A DNA stretch of 45,168 bases from Acidobacteriaceae bacterium (GTDB lineage: Bacteria; Acidobacteriota; Terriglobia; Terriglobales; Acidobacteriaceae), in NCBI GenBank assembly GCA_003151985.1, contig PLZC01000065.1, positions 1 through 45,168 on the forward strand. Reading direction: 5' to 3'. Made by a program: the position numbers and the translations under genes. Position 1 is the first letter of the stretch, and each line of letters begins with the position of its first letter. Positions 16,843 to 25,340 of this stretch are shown here, one piece after another. Under the pieces are notes generated by a model. That model had not been told where the DNA came from. It searched no databases and saw only the letters and a list, made by a program, of their open reading frames with translations.

Positions 16843-18081
16843 CTACTGCCGAGAAACCGATGCATCCCGAAAGAGCCTGCGGTTCGCCTCTATAATCTCT
16901 GGCGCGGACGTAACTGTTTCCCCGTACTGTTTGGCGCTGGCTGCGAGCGCGGCATACGACTCCTCATCGGCATCAACGCACTGCTGAATCACAGAGCGAA
17001 ATCGTTCCGTCTCCTGCAGCGGAATGGCCCAACCCGCGCCACGCTTCTCCAGATCGCGCCACGGTGTTTGATCGCTGATCAGAACCGGGCAACCAGCGAG
17101 GAGCGCTTCACAGATCACGTGCCCGAAGTTCTCGCCGAGAGTAGGAAACAGAAACAGATCGTGCTCGGTGAACACCCGGCCAATCTTCTCGTGTTCGATC
17201 TGCCCCTGATACTCCACGCGTACATTCGCCGGCAGCGCAGAAATCAACTTCTGGCACTCGCTCCAGTAGCCCGCGTCTTCTGCCGGACCGTAAATATCGA
17301 ACAAAACGTCGCCCAAAATTCCGTCCAGCATCTTCAGCGCGCTCGAAAGGTTCTTCATTCGCGAAATCCGCGAAACGAATATGACGCGCAACTCCCCCGC
17401 CTTCTTACATCGCCGTTGTCCAACCGACGATGCTGGGGCTATAATGCCCTGCGCCGTGGCTATCACAGCCGCGACGTCGATGCTCGACAGCTTTGAATAA
17501 CATTGGCGAATATCGACAGCCTCGAACTCGCTGGACGCATGCCAGATGATGCCATTATGGAGCCCAAGCCATTGAGAAAGCCTAATATACACGAGCTTTC
17601 TTCTCTTTTTCAGCGCTAGCGCTCCGGGCGAAAACTCACCACGCGGAGCAAGTACAACCTGCCGCGGCCGGCATAGTCCCAGCCAGTACATGAACATAGG
17701 TAAAATAGAGAAGCACCGCGAAAAGTAGCTGTTGAGGTAGAGAACAGTATTCTGATCCAAAGAACGAAGTAAGCCAAAGGTGCCGAGTAGTCCCAGCCAC
17801 CCAGGGCGCAGGTACATCACATCCGCAAGGCCAACCCGCACCCATTGATTCTCTTTAATACCGCGATACGGCGCCTCGTCTCCAAGATCGCGGTCCAGTG
17901 TAACGATCTGGAATTGGATTTCATTGCCCAGCGCCGCCACCAGGTTCTCAATGCTGCGGATGGGGCCGCCAGCCTTGTACCCCGGCAGATAGGTACCTAC
18001 GCAAACGAGTACGCGCTTTCGTTCACCGTCACCGTCTCCCGGCGCCACATTCTCCTCGATAGGCTTTATCAGCACTGACAT
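16843..18081 (-). CDS. Family 4 glycosyltransferase (GT-B)
   Basis: A 412-residue retaining glycosyltransferase of family GT4. Motifs: GTYLPGYKAGGPIRSIENLV (acceptor-domain glycine loop), VVLAPRGEFSPGALALK, the donor-domain start RVIFVSRISRMKNLSSAL, and the EX7E-type element PTLGENFGHVICEALLAG followed by CPVLISDQTPW. PRGE-containing proteins of this type add sugars in O-antigen and EPS clusters. AAGGAG precedes the ATG at good distance. The enzyme is cytoplasmic or membrane-associated and should add one sugar of the repeat unit; donor and linkage cannot be read. It lies between the AsnB-like gene and the secreted hydrolase-like gene. Confidence 0.9.
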   Translation of the reverse strand: MSVLIKPIEENVAPGDGDGERKRVLVCVGTYLPGYKAGGPIRSIENLVAALGNEIQFQIVTLDRDLGDEAPYRGIKENQWVRVGLADVMYLRPGWLGLLGTFGLLRSLDQNTVLYLNSYFSRCFSILPMFMYWLGLCRPRQVVLAPRGEFSPGALALKKRRKLVYIRLSQWLGLHNGIIWHASSEFEAVDIRQCYSKLSSIDVAAVIATAQGIIAPASSVGQRRCKKAGELRVIFVSRISRMKNLSSALKMLDGILGDVLFDIYGPAEDAGYWSECQKLISALPANVRVEYQGQIEHEKIGRVFTEHDLFLFPTLGENFGHVICEALLAGCPVLISDQTPWRDLEKRGAGWAIPLQETERFRSVIQQCVDADEESYAALAASAKQYGETVTSAPEIIEANRRLFRDASVSRQ

Positions 18082-18365
18082 GAATGCTCACTCCTTTCCA
18101 CTGTACACTCGATGAAATCGCCCGGTACAGGAGCTTGTATACATGCCAGAGCATTTTCTTTTGTAGAGCGTTCGCTCCCAAGACGCACATCAAGAACGTC
18201 GTTGAAGAAACTGGGCCATCGTCGGGATTCTTTCGAGAGGTACGATCCTAATAGATATTGGGCATCCTCCACAGGTTATGGGTGTGAATCAGATCGGCCG
18301 AACCGGGCGGACATCCTTCTCCGATCCCCGGAGCGACTCATACAGGTGCGGGGCTGCAGCGTGAA

Positions 18366-20182
18366 TCACTCGCGTCCTATCATTGCCCCGATTACCGTCT
18401 TGGCCCAGCGCCGCGCCCAAGGCGTCCCGGGAGCTGCGAGAAGAGGCAGACCGGCCCAGCCCTGTTGGTCAGTAGCCGCGGAGAGCCACTTAGCCATCGG
18501 CACACCGAACCCCAACTTAGGACGATTTATAACATTTTGCGGCAACGGCCTTAACGGTGAACGCGCTAGCATCCTTTTGCCAGCTCCGCCAGCGAAGCCC
18601 GTAAGAAACGGTTTCAGTGTGTCCAATAATGTGGCATCCACCAGCGGTGTACGCAATTCCAGGGAATGCTGCATACTGGCCCAATCGCTGTCGCGAAGCA
18701 GTTGGTTCCGCAGATAGAGCGTCGAATCTAGCAGGCAAACCCCGGCTGCCCCATTCGTGGCCCGGTCTTAGTCATGCCTGGCGGCGAGCCGCCCAGCCGC
18801 GCCAATCCTTCCCGCGCCCTCTCGACCCCCATCAGTGTTGGTAGCTCCTCGGGCAGGAATAGGCCACGTTTTAGGAAATACGTTCCCTCCAGAGAGCCCA
18901 TGAATTTCGGTACGCCATTGAACTTGGGCTGTGCGCGGCTCTTAGCGAGATAGGCGCAAAGCGCCTTCAGCAATGAGCAAGCACCGGGAATGGCCGCAAT
19001 CGCCCTCTCCAGCATCGCGTCACGGGGAATCTGGCGGACATGGGAATAACCGTAAAAGAGTTCGTCGCCACCCACCCCCGACAGCACGACCTTGTAGCCA
19101 CGCTCGGCCGCCGCCTTGCTGGCGAACCAAGTGTTGACGCCATCGATGGAGGGTTGGTCCATGGCATCAAGAATGCGCTGGGTATCCCGCTCGAATTCGG
19201 CACGGGATACTCGGTGCACATGGTGTGGCAAACCATAATGCGCGGCTATGGCGGCGGCAACGGGCACCTCATCTTCATGCAAAGAGGAAAATTCGTCAAA
19301 TCCTACGGTAATGCCCTCCACCTTCGCGCCCAATCCAGCTGCCACGCCGGCAACCGCTCCCGAATCTATACCTCCGGACAAGAACACGCTCACCGGAACG
19401 TCGGCCACCAAATGCGCGCGCACAGAATCCGTCACTGCCTGCCGCACAACGTCTTGCAATTCTGGGGCGGATTGCTTGCGAACTTCCCCCTGCCAGTTGG
19501 CACGGATGTCATTCCAGCTCACCGGCGTCTCCGGCTTACCGGCGCGCACCCACAACGAGCACCCGGCAGGCAAGGCGAAGACATCACGGTAAAGTGTCCA
19601 TGGCTCCGGCACGCTACCCCAAAGGTAAAATCCCGCCACTCCGGCCGGCTCGCATGTCGTCGAAACCAGCCCAGAAGCCAGTAGCGCCTTGACCTGCGAA
19701 GCAAAGAGCAGGCCGCTCTTTATTGGTGCGTAATAGAGCGGCTTGATGCCGTAGGGGTCGCGAGCGAGAAACAACTCACGGGAACGAGCATTCCATATAG
19801 CGAAGGCAAACATACCACGCAACCTCGGCAACATGCGTTCACCCTCCCGGGCAAACAACGCCAGCAAAACTTCGGTATCGGATGTTGTGCGGAAAACGAC
19901 ACCGTTGGCTTGCAGTTCGCGACGAAGTTCGCAAAAGTTGTAGATCTCTCCATTGAAAACAATGCTGTAGTTTCCGTCGATCGTGATCATCGGCTGGTTG
20001 GAACGTGCATCTAGGTCGAGAATGGCCAGGCGCCGGTGACCCAAAGCAACACCTTTCCCTGTCCAGACACCCTCAGCATCGGGGCCGCGTGGGCGCATGC
20101 GGCTTGTCATGCGCCGAACGGAGTCAAGAGACGATGCTTCGATAACATCCGTCTTTGAGATAAACCCTGCTACTCCGCACAT
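18366..20182 (-). pseudogene. AsnB-like asparagine synthetase/amidotransferase with one frameshift
   Basis: A glutamine-dependent asparagine-synthetase homologue split over two frames. The start is set at 20182 so that the nucleophile Cys is residue 2 (MCGVAGFISKTD); a longer frame from 20248 would bury it. The glutaminase domain shows MRPRGPDAEG, VFNGEIYNFCELR and RDPYGIKPLYY. The synthetase domain has VSVFLSGGIDSGAVAG and VVLSGVGGDELFYGY. The first frame stops at 18728. In the next frame the protein goes on with LYLRNQLLRDSDWASMQHSL, ELRTPLVDATLL and RPKLGFGVPMAKWLS, ending at 18366. The shift lies between about 18731 and 18790, in a stretch of short G runs. Such proteins in EPS loci amidate sugar uronic acids or make other amide bonds. 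It may be a real pseudogene, a recent mutation or a sequencing error, since both halves are well conserved. Confidence 0.85.
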
Positions 20183-20465
20183 GTTCGCCTCGATTTTTGA
20201 CCCAATACGTATTACGATGGGACCGCCCATTCTATTTGGGCGCGGCAACCTGCAAAGCCTGAGGTGCGGCTTTTTCTGAGCAATTAATGGTTATCCACAA
20301 GCGGAGCGGCCAGCTCCCGAGCGGAAATTTCCTCGCGGACATCCCTATTTCAGGGAGCACATATTAGCAGGTGGACGCCAAATAGAATGTTTGCGCTCGC
20401 TGGCCAAGAAACCCTGGCATAGGAACCGTCTTGGGTTTAGCAACATGAAACGAGAAGAAGCCCTA

Positions 20466-21680
20466 CTAGAAAAGCGAACCAGGGCCGAGACGCGACTGCT
20501 CACCCACCGTGGCCTCAATATACAAGGGCAGTAACCGCTCGCGGCTGTAATCGCGGCGTATCTGATCGTGCAGTTGCGCCGGAGCATGCTCCGGCAGCTT
20601 GCATGCCAGATATTGACGAAGTAACTCAGCGATGTCCTCGGCGTCTGCTGATCGAGCCAGCCAAGACGATTCAAACTTACGAATGACTTCCGGAATCGCT
20701 CCCACCGGTGTCGCCAATACCGGACGCCCCGCCGACAGCGCCTCCAGGGCAATCAACCCGAAGCACTCCAGTTCTGCCGTCGGCAACACAAAAGCGTCGC
20801 ACGCGGCATAAGCCAGCGGCAGCTCCCGATCCTCCAGCCGCCCCAAAAAAGTCACCGAGCCGCTCAGCCCGAGATTCCTCGCCTGCTCCTCCAACCTTTC
20901 CCGCAGCGGCCCGCTTCCCCCCATCATGAGGTGAAACTTGTATCCTTCGCCATGCAGCCGATGGCTTACGTTGAGCAAGCGGTCCAAACCCATTCGCGAA
21001 GCCAGCCGCCGTAGCGTAAACAAGATCGGGATGTCCGTTGGCCATCCCAATTGCGCTTTCGCTCGCTCTCGATCCTCTACTGGAACGAACCGCGAAGTGT
21101 CCACCCACCCCGGTATTAACTGCACCTTCCCGGCAATCCCTTTTCCATGCATTTTGCCAATGCAGTCGATGGTGTATTGCGATAGTGCCGTAACTGAACG
21201 CGACCGGCGCAGGCACTCCGCCTCGATCCGATTGATTATCGCCAAACCTATTGGAGCCGTCATTCTGCGCAGGAAGCTTGAGTTCCTCCACTCGATGGCC
21301 ATTTCCATTCTTGCCGGGGAATGAATCGTGTAGCAGAAATGGACTGAATCGCCGTAGAAATCGAGTGCCGCCAGGCCTTGCAGTGGAACATGTCCATGGA
21401 TCGCGTCCACTTGTGGCAAGTGCCGCGCAAGTACAGCACTGATGGCCTTCTGATGGGCAGACCCGCGGGCAGGATTCCAAGGCGCAACCTTCGCCGGGGT
21501 ATACCGTAGAAGATGGATCCCATCTCTTAGTTCGTATTCGGGTAGCGAAGGCGCTCCGTGCGCCAGCACCCAAACCTCTTCCCCACGACGCAGAAGTTCT
21601 TCCGCCTCATCGGACGCTATCTTCGACGACCCACCGGGCATGTCGCTAAAATGCCCGATCGCGGTGATCAGAACTTTCAT
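20466..21680 (-). CDS. Family 4 glycosyltransferase (GT-B)
   Basis: A 404-residue GT4 glycosyltransferase. The start is VLITAIGHFSDMPGGSSKIA, with GRGEEVWVLAHG-like sequence after it. The acceptor domain has IHGHVPLQGLAALDFYGDSV and YTIHSPARMEMAIEW. The donor domain has ILFTLRRLASRMGLDRLL, LMMGGSGPLRERLEEQA, VTFLGRLEDRELPLAYAACD and PTAELECFGLIALEALSAG, the last being the nucleotide-sugar EX7E region. The start codon overlaps the polymerase stop by 4 bases (ATGA), so the two genes are coupled. It should add one sugar of the repeat unit at the inner membrane face. Confidence 0.9.
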   Translation of the reverse strand: MKVLITAIGHFSDMPGGSSKIASDEAEELLRRGEEVWVLAHGAPSLPEYELRDGIHLLRYTPAKVAPWNPARGSAHQKAISAVLARHLPQVDAIHGHVPLQGLAALDFYGDSVHFCYTIHSPARMEMAIEWRNSSFLRRMTAPIGLAIINRIEAECLRRSRSVTALSQYTIDCIGKMHGKGIAGKVQLIPGWVDTSRFVPVEDRERAKAQLGWPTDIPILFTLRRLASRMGLDRLLNVSHRLHGEGYKFHLMMGGSGPLRERLEEQARNLGLSGSVTFLGRLEDRELPLAYAACDAFVLPTAELECFGLIALEALSAGRPVLATPVGAIPEVIRKFESSWLARSADAEDIAELLRQYLACKLPEHAPAQLHDQIRRDYSRERLLPLYIEATVGEQSRLGPGSLF

Positions 21681-23188
21681 AACGAACCTATTAGACGCGA
21701 GTATTTCCCAATATGCGGAGAGGAGACTGGTCGTCCATAGACTACATATGACAGCGCTAACAATGTGATGCCATTCTGCACGATTGATCCCACGTGCGCC
21801 ACAACGTCGCTCTCTAGATTAAGCAATGTCATCAGCATCATAATATAAACAAACAATCCTTTCTCCGACAGGCCGCCGCTGACCCAGTTCATGAATAGCT
21901 GGGAGCATATCCCGTAGACGAGCATTCCGATTACAACCCCAATAGTTCCATACATCGAATACAGATCTCCGATTTGCGTCGGCGCTGACGATGTAGAGCC
22001 ACCGCGGCCAAGCGCAAGACTAAGCCGCACGCCCTTATCGAAAACTGGTTTATCCTTCCATAAGAATCTAGGCACCAGCGGATACAGGGGCGCAAGCCAT
22101 ATTTTCTCATTACCATTCAACAGGGAAGGAGCGGGGAGGCCGATTACGTCGTGGACGGAAGTGAGAAGCGAGAGACGGCCGGTCGCTTGGTCAACGACAT
22201 CTCCACCCACTTCGCTCCGTGAGAAAGGAGTCTCAGCAACGTCGGCAATCGACTTCCCAAGCACCGCTGCCTGTCCTGCTATGGTATTTACCTGAGCGGC
22301 ATATCCGGATTGCAAATTAGTCCGGTACGCACCCACGAACGGAAAAATCGGGAGGAGTAGCAGGGGTATCAAGAACGCAATTCGAGGAATTCGACCTCTC
22401 GTTAGCGAATATACGAGAACCAGGAGTAGAAGCGGGAACAAAGTCCCGCTCTTCATGGCAGATATCAAGCCAAAACCTACTAACGACACAAATGAGAGCC
22501 AGAATACAGCCTTTATGAGCGGCTTGTCGGATCGCTTGCCAAGCACTTCGATTGCAGAGACTACCAATGCTCCCTGCAGGAGGCTCGAGCAAAACGTCAA
22601 CCATCCCATGAACGGAAGTGAAGATTCATGAAATCCCGCTTTGTCCGAGGTGTTTAGGTACAATGACAAGCCAAGTTTCCAACTCAGCACATTCCCCAGA
22701 AGGCCCAGAACGAACATAGCAGCGCCTATGAGCGCCACCCGACTGGGTGTATCCCGCACCTGCGGAACAAATCGCATTCTGACTTCTCTCTTGAACGCCA
22801 GGCTTCCGATCCAGAAAGCGGCAAACCCAATCAGAATCAAAGACATCGCATGAACATAAACGGAGTCCATTACCTCATCGCCTGCTGCGAACCTCCAAGC
22901 CGGCAGGCAGACAAACTCAAGCAGAGCCTCGAGCGTTAGTAAAATCGGAAGGCTGTACCATGCCGACCCGCTTAGACTTTGCAGACCCAAATATCCTATG
23001 GCGAGTAAGACAAACCATCCTGCCACCGCGCCAAATGCGACCGATTCCCCCCCTCCCCCCCCCAGTAGAGAATAGGTACCCCATATCCCCAGGGGAACGC
23101 CGGCAGCCAGCATTGCCATGGGAACCCATCCATAAGTGTCCCCCCTGTCGACGCCAAGGTTGATTTGCGTTCGAATATCTGTCCTCAT
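21677..23188 (-). CDS. O-antigen/EPS polymerase (Wzy-like) membrane protein
   Basis: A 503-residue integral membrane protein with about ten to twelve hydrophobic segments, e.g. WVPMAMLAAGVPLGIWGTYS, LFPLLLLVLVYSL, IAFLIPLLLLPIFPFVGAY, TIGVVIGMLVYGICSQLF. A large loop after the segment ending GAYRTN (about residues 290-400, including YPLVPRFLWKDKP) fits the periplasmic loop of Wzy polymerases, and the PR.LW.DKP motif is common in oligosaccharide repeat-unit polymerases. It would join lipid-linked repeat units in the periplasm. Start: AAGGA 4 bases before ATG. Near the N-terminus (about residues 42-46, five Gly) the coding strand carries a long, once-interrupted G tract. It sits between a methyltransferase and a GT4. 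Wzy proteins are poorly conserved, so the call rests on topology and context. Confidence 0.8.
   Translation of the reverse strand: MRTDIRTQINLGVDRGDTYGWVPMAMLAAGVPLGIWGTYSLLGGGGGESVAFGAVAGWFVLLAIGYLGLQSLSGSAWYSLPILLTLEALLEFVCLPAWRFAAGDEVMDSVYVHAMSLILIGFAAFWIGSLAFKREVRMRFVPQVRDTPSRVALIGAAMFVLGLLGNVLSWKLGLSLYLNTSDKAGFHESSLPFMGWLTFCSSLLQGALVVSAIEVLGKRSDKPLIKAVFWLSFVSLVGFGLISAMKSGTLFPLLLLVLVYSLTRGRIPRIAFLIPLLLLPIFPFVGAYRTNLQSGYAAQVNTIAGQAAVLGKSIADVAETPFSRSEVGGDVVDQATGRLSLLTSVHDVIGLPAPSLLNGNEKIWLAPLYPLVPRFLWKDKPVFDKGVRLSLALGRGGSTSSAPTQIGDLYSMYGTIGVVIGMLVYGICSQLFMNWVSGGLSEKGLFVYIMMLMTLLNLESDVVAHVGSIVQNGITLLALSYVVYGRPVSSPHIGKYSRLIGSL
23047..23063 (-). repeat. G9-A-G7 tract inside the polymerase gene
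   Basis: On the plus strand C7 (23047-23053), T, C9 (23055-23063); on the coding strand nine G, one A, seven G. It encodes five consecutive glycines about 45 codons into the Wzy-like protein. Gain or loss of one G would shift the frame and truncate the polymerase near its start. Such tracts are classical slipped-strand hot spots, but variation cannot be shown from one sequence. Confidence 0.85.
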
Positions 23189-23273
23189 GGTTCCTTTCGG
23201 TAGACTGCCTGCCGGATTTAGAAAAGTAAATTGATTCCTCTAGTGATAACCATGCTACATGGCTAGCTGCGAT

Positions 23274-23978
23274 CTACTTGGCGCTCGCTTGACCAAGAAG
23301 CACGGTCCTCAGCACCGCTTCCTCTCGCAACCCGAAACTCCATAGCTCCTTGGCCGGCCTGGAGAATGGAGGTCGATCGAGATAGACACCGGAACCGTAA
23401 TAGCCGCGCACATCGGGCCCATGTGGCTTATCGCGGTTGAACGATCGTGGATTGGTCGGAACGTCCTCGGAAACAAGTATCCAGCGAAACGTCCCGATGT
23501 TAGCAAGAACCTTGGCAATTTCATCGTTGGACAGATGCTGGAGAACCTGGCGAATCAAGCACAAATCGGCCGCGGGCAATGGATCGCTGGTGATATCCGC
23601 ACACTGAAAGCTGACCCGGGGATCGTGCACGGTGCTTTTGTGATGTTCAATCAATTCCGGGACTACGTCGACGCCCGTGTAGCGTACGCCGGTGGCCTCT
23701 ACAATCTGCCGCCCGACAACAAAGTCGCCACAACCTAGATCGACCACACTCTGCACCTGATGGTCCCGAATGAATTCGACAACGGCCGCACAGTATTGTT
23801 CTGAGACGGGACCACTCGATCCTCCCCCAGAAGTGAATGGTGCCCCGTTATTGCCCCAAGCTCTGGTGCGATAAATCTTCTTGAATGTCTCTGCCACGGA
23901 CAGGCTGCTGTATGTCCTGTGCAGTTGCGGCAAGATCCACAAACGTAATCGCAGATGCCTTAACCATTTACGAAGCAT
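23274..23978 (-). CDS. Class I SAM-dependent methyltransferase
   Basis: A 234-residue methyltransferase. Motif I is VVDLGCGDFVVGRQIVEATG, then YTGVDVVPELIEHHKS (acidic loop contacting the ribose), CADITSDPLPAADLCLIRQV and LQHLSNDEIAKVLANI. The fold and order are those of small-molecule methyltransferases. It probably O-methylates a sugar of the repeat unit; the exact acceptor is unknown. The N-terminal 40 residues are basic and partly hydrophobic (WLRHLRLRLWILPQLHR), perhaps a membrane contact. AAGGAG lies 11 bases before the ATG. Neighbours are the polymerase (85 bases downstream) and a GT2 upstream. Confidence 0.85.
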   Translation of the reverse strand: MLRKWLRHLRLRLWILPQLHRTYSSLSVAETFKKIYRTRAWGNNGAPFTSGGGSSGPVSEQYCAAVVEFIRDHQVQSVVDLGCGDFVVGRQIVEATGVRYTGVDVVPELIEHHKSTVHDPRVSFQCADITSDPLPAADLCLIRQVLQHLSNDEIAKVLANIGTFRWILVSEDVPTNPRSFNRDKPHGPDVRGYYGSGVYLDRPPFSRPAKELWSFGLREEAVLRTVLLGQASAK

Positions 23979-24015
23979 TTTTGTATAGTCTCCTTTTTCG
24001 GGGTCTCTCGTATTG

Positions 24016-24219
24016 TCATGCAGAATAGCGCAGTATCAGCTGGAGCATGCGTCGGAAAGCGCGCAATGGCCACAGGTCGAACTCATTCATCGATTCGTGG
24101 CTAGGCTCAATTATGTCGCGCCGTCGTTTCACGATTGCATAGATCAGCCACTTTGTAGTCTCGGAAGCTGATCTCACCTTGAATCCAAACCACCGCAGTC
24201 TTCCCGTGGTCGTCATCAT
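24016..24219 (-). CDS. Small open frame, hypothetical (67 aa)
   Basis: It opens 16 bases after the GT2 stop and ends 37 bases before the methyltransferase start. The sequence is basic and partly hydrophobic (WFGFKVRSASETTKWLIYAI, WPLRAFRRMLQLILRYSA). No domain is recognised and no good ribosome binding site is seen. It could be a small membrane-associated protein, the decayed tail of a lost gene, or chance. Reported because it fills an otherwise empty 256-base gap. Confidence 0.25.
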   Translation of the reverse strand: MMTTTGRLRWFGFKVRSASETTKWLIYAIVKRRRDIIEPSHESMNEFDLWPLRAFRRMLQLILRYSA

Positions 24220-24234
24220 TGGAAGAGATTGAAT

Positions 24235-25314
24235 TTAATTGACGTTTGGCGCGCAAATTCTGAGGTATGAAGCGTAAGATTTGAACTGTCTTTGCAGAGG
24301 GCGTTGTTTAAACCGCGTGAGGAGTCGCCTGACCGCATAAATAGTGAGAAGTGCGCCGTGCGCAAACGGTAGATTTTCGCACGCCCAACTTGCAGCGCTT
24401 AAAACAGATGCCCTAATCCATAATCCGTGGTCGCAGCGCAGGACATGTGCCGCTTCTTGGCTGTCGTGCCAGCGTCGATCTACGATGGAATGAAATCCAT
24501 TTGTCATGAATATCCTATGGATGAATCGTTTTGTGAGTACTGTCCTCGCATGAGCTCGTGCCGAGATAGGAACTCTCTCGTCTTTGGTTTGGTTCTCGAT
24601 CATTTTCATCCAACCGGGGGATGTAAACACATTGGGGGTTAAGCTAAGGCTGCCTGGATGACTGACTAAGATCGCGCCGGGTTCAGTTGAGACTATAATC
24701 GGGAAGTTTGCAGCTATGCGTAATAGATAATCGTAGTCGGAGGGTGCACCAGTTTCTTCGTCTAGCACACCGGCCTTGTGTATGACCTCCTGTCGAAAAA
24801 CGATGCCGGTCCAGTCAGGGTGCATGTTGTCTAGCATCGATAGGAAGCCCTCAGGTGGTTGATACAAGCCTGGCTTCCACTTGAGCAGCGGCGCTCCTGT
24901 AATTTTGCCAGCTTCATTCATCCGCAAAGTGGTTGTCGCTGACATTATGGCCTCCGGGTAATTCTTGAAGCCCTCGAGTGCGGTTTCATAGAACCGTGGC
25001 AGTAGTATGTCGTCGTCTGAAAGAAGAGAGAAGAATGGCGTTTCAACACTTTCCATCGCTTGTATGAAGTTCTTATGCGCGCCCATGTTCGTAGCATGGC
25101 AGAAGTACTTGACACGCCGATCGACGCTTGACAGTCGTCGAACAGTTTCCTGAGTATCATCTCCAGAAGCGTTATCATATACGCACACCTGCAAGTGTGG
25201 GTAGGTCTGGCCGAGCGCGCTTCTAATCGCGCGTTCTAGAAGCGTTGCACGCTTGTATGTAGGGATCAGCGTAGTAATAATCGGCGACTCAGCCATGCAT
25301 TCGATGTTTGTCAT
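24235..25314 (-). CDS. Family 2 glycosyltransferase (GT-A)
   Basis: A 359-residue inverting glycosyltransferase of family GT2. The nucleotide-binding start is ITTLIPTYKRATLLERAIRS, then ALGQTYPHLQVCVYDNASGD, and the metal-binding DXD-type motif is FFSLLSDDDILLPRFY. GAPSDYDYLLRIAANFP follows in the acceptor part. ATG at 25314 is chosen because GAGGAGG lies just upstream (spacing is short, 3 bases). The frame is open back to 25383, but that part lies inside the flippase gene. An alternative ATG six codons further in has no site. It should add one sugar at the cytoplasmic face of the membrane. Confidence 0.88.
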   Translation of the reverse strand: MTNIECMAESPIITTLIPTYKRATLLERAIRSALGQTYPHLQVCVYDNASGDDTQETVRRLSSVDRRVKYFCHATNMGAHKNFIQAMESVETPFFSLLSDDDILLPRFYETALEGFKNYPEAIMSATTTLRMNEAGKITGAPLLKWKPGLYQPPEGFLSMLDNMHPDWTGIVFRQEVIHKAGVLDEETGAPSDYDYLLRIAANFPIIVSTEPGAILVSHPGSLSLTPNVFTSPGWMKMIENQTKDERVPISARAHARTVLTKRFIHRIFMTNGFHSIVDRRWHDSQEAAHVLRCDHGLWIRASVLSAASWACENLPFAHGALLTIYAVRRLLTRFKQRPLQRQFKSYASYLRICAPNVN

Positions 25315-25340
25315 GTGCCTCCTCGGCAGGATTTGTGGCC

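Noticed and set aside
18069-18272. Minus-strand frame of 67 codons between the AsnB-like gene and the GT4 gene
   Set aside because: Overlaps the start of the well-supported glycosyltransferase in another frame; no domain. A decayed gene tail is possible but cannot be shown.
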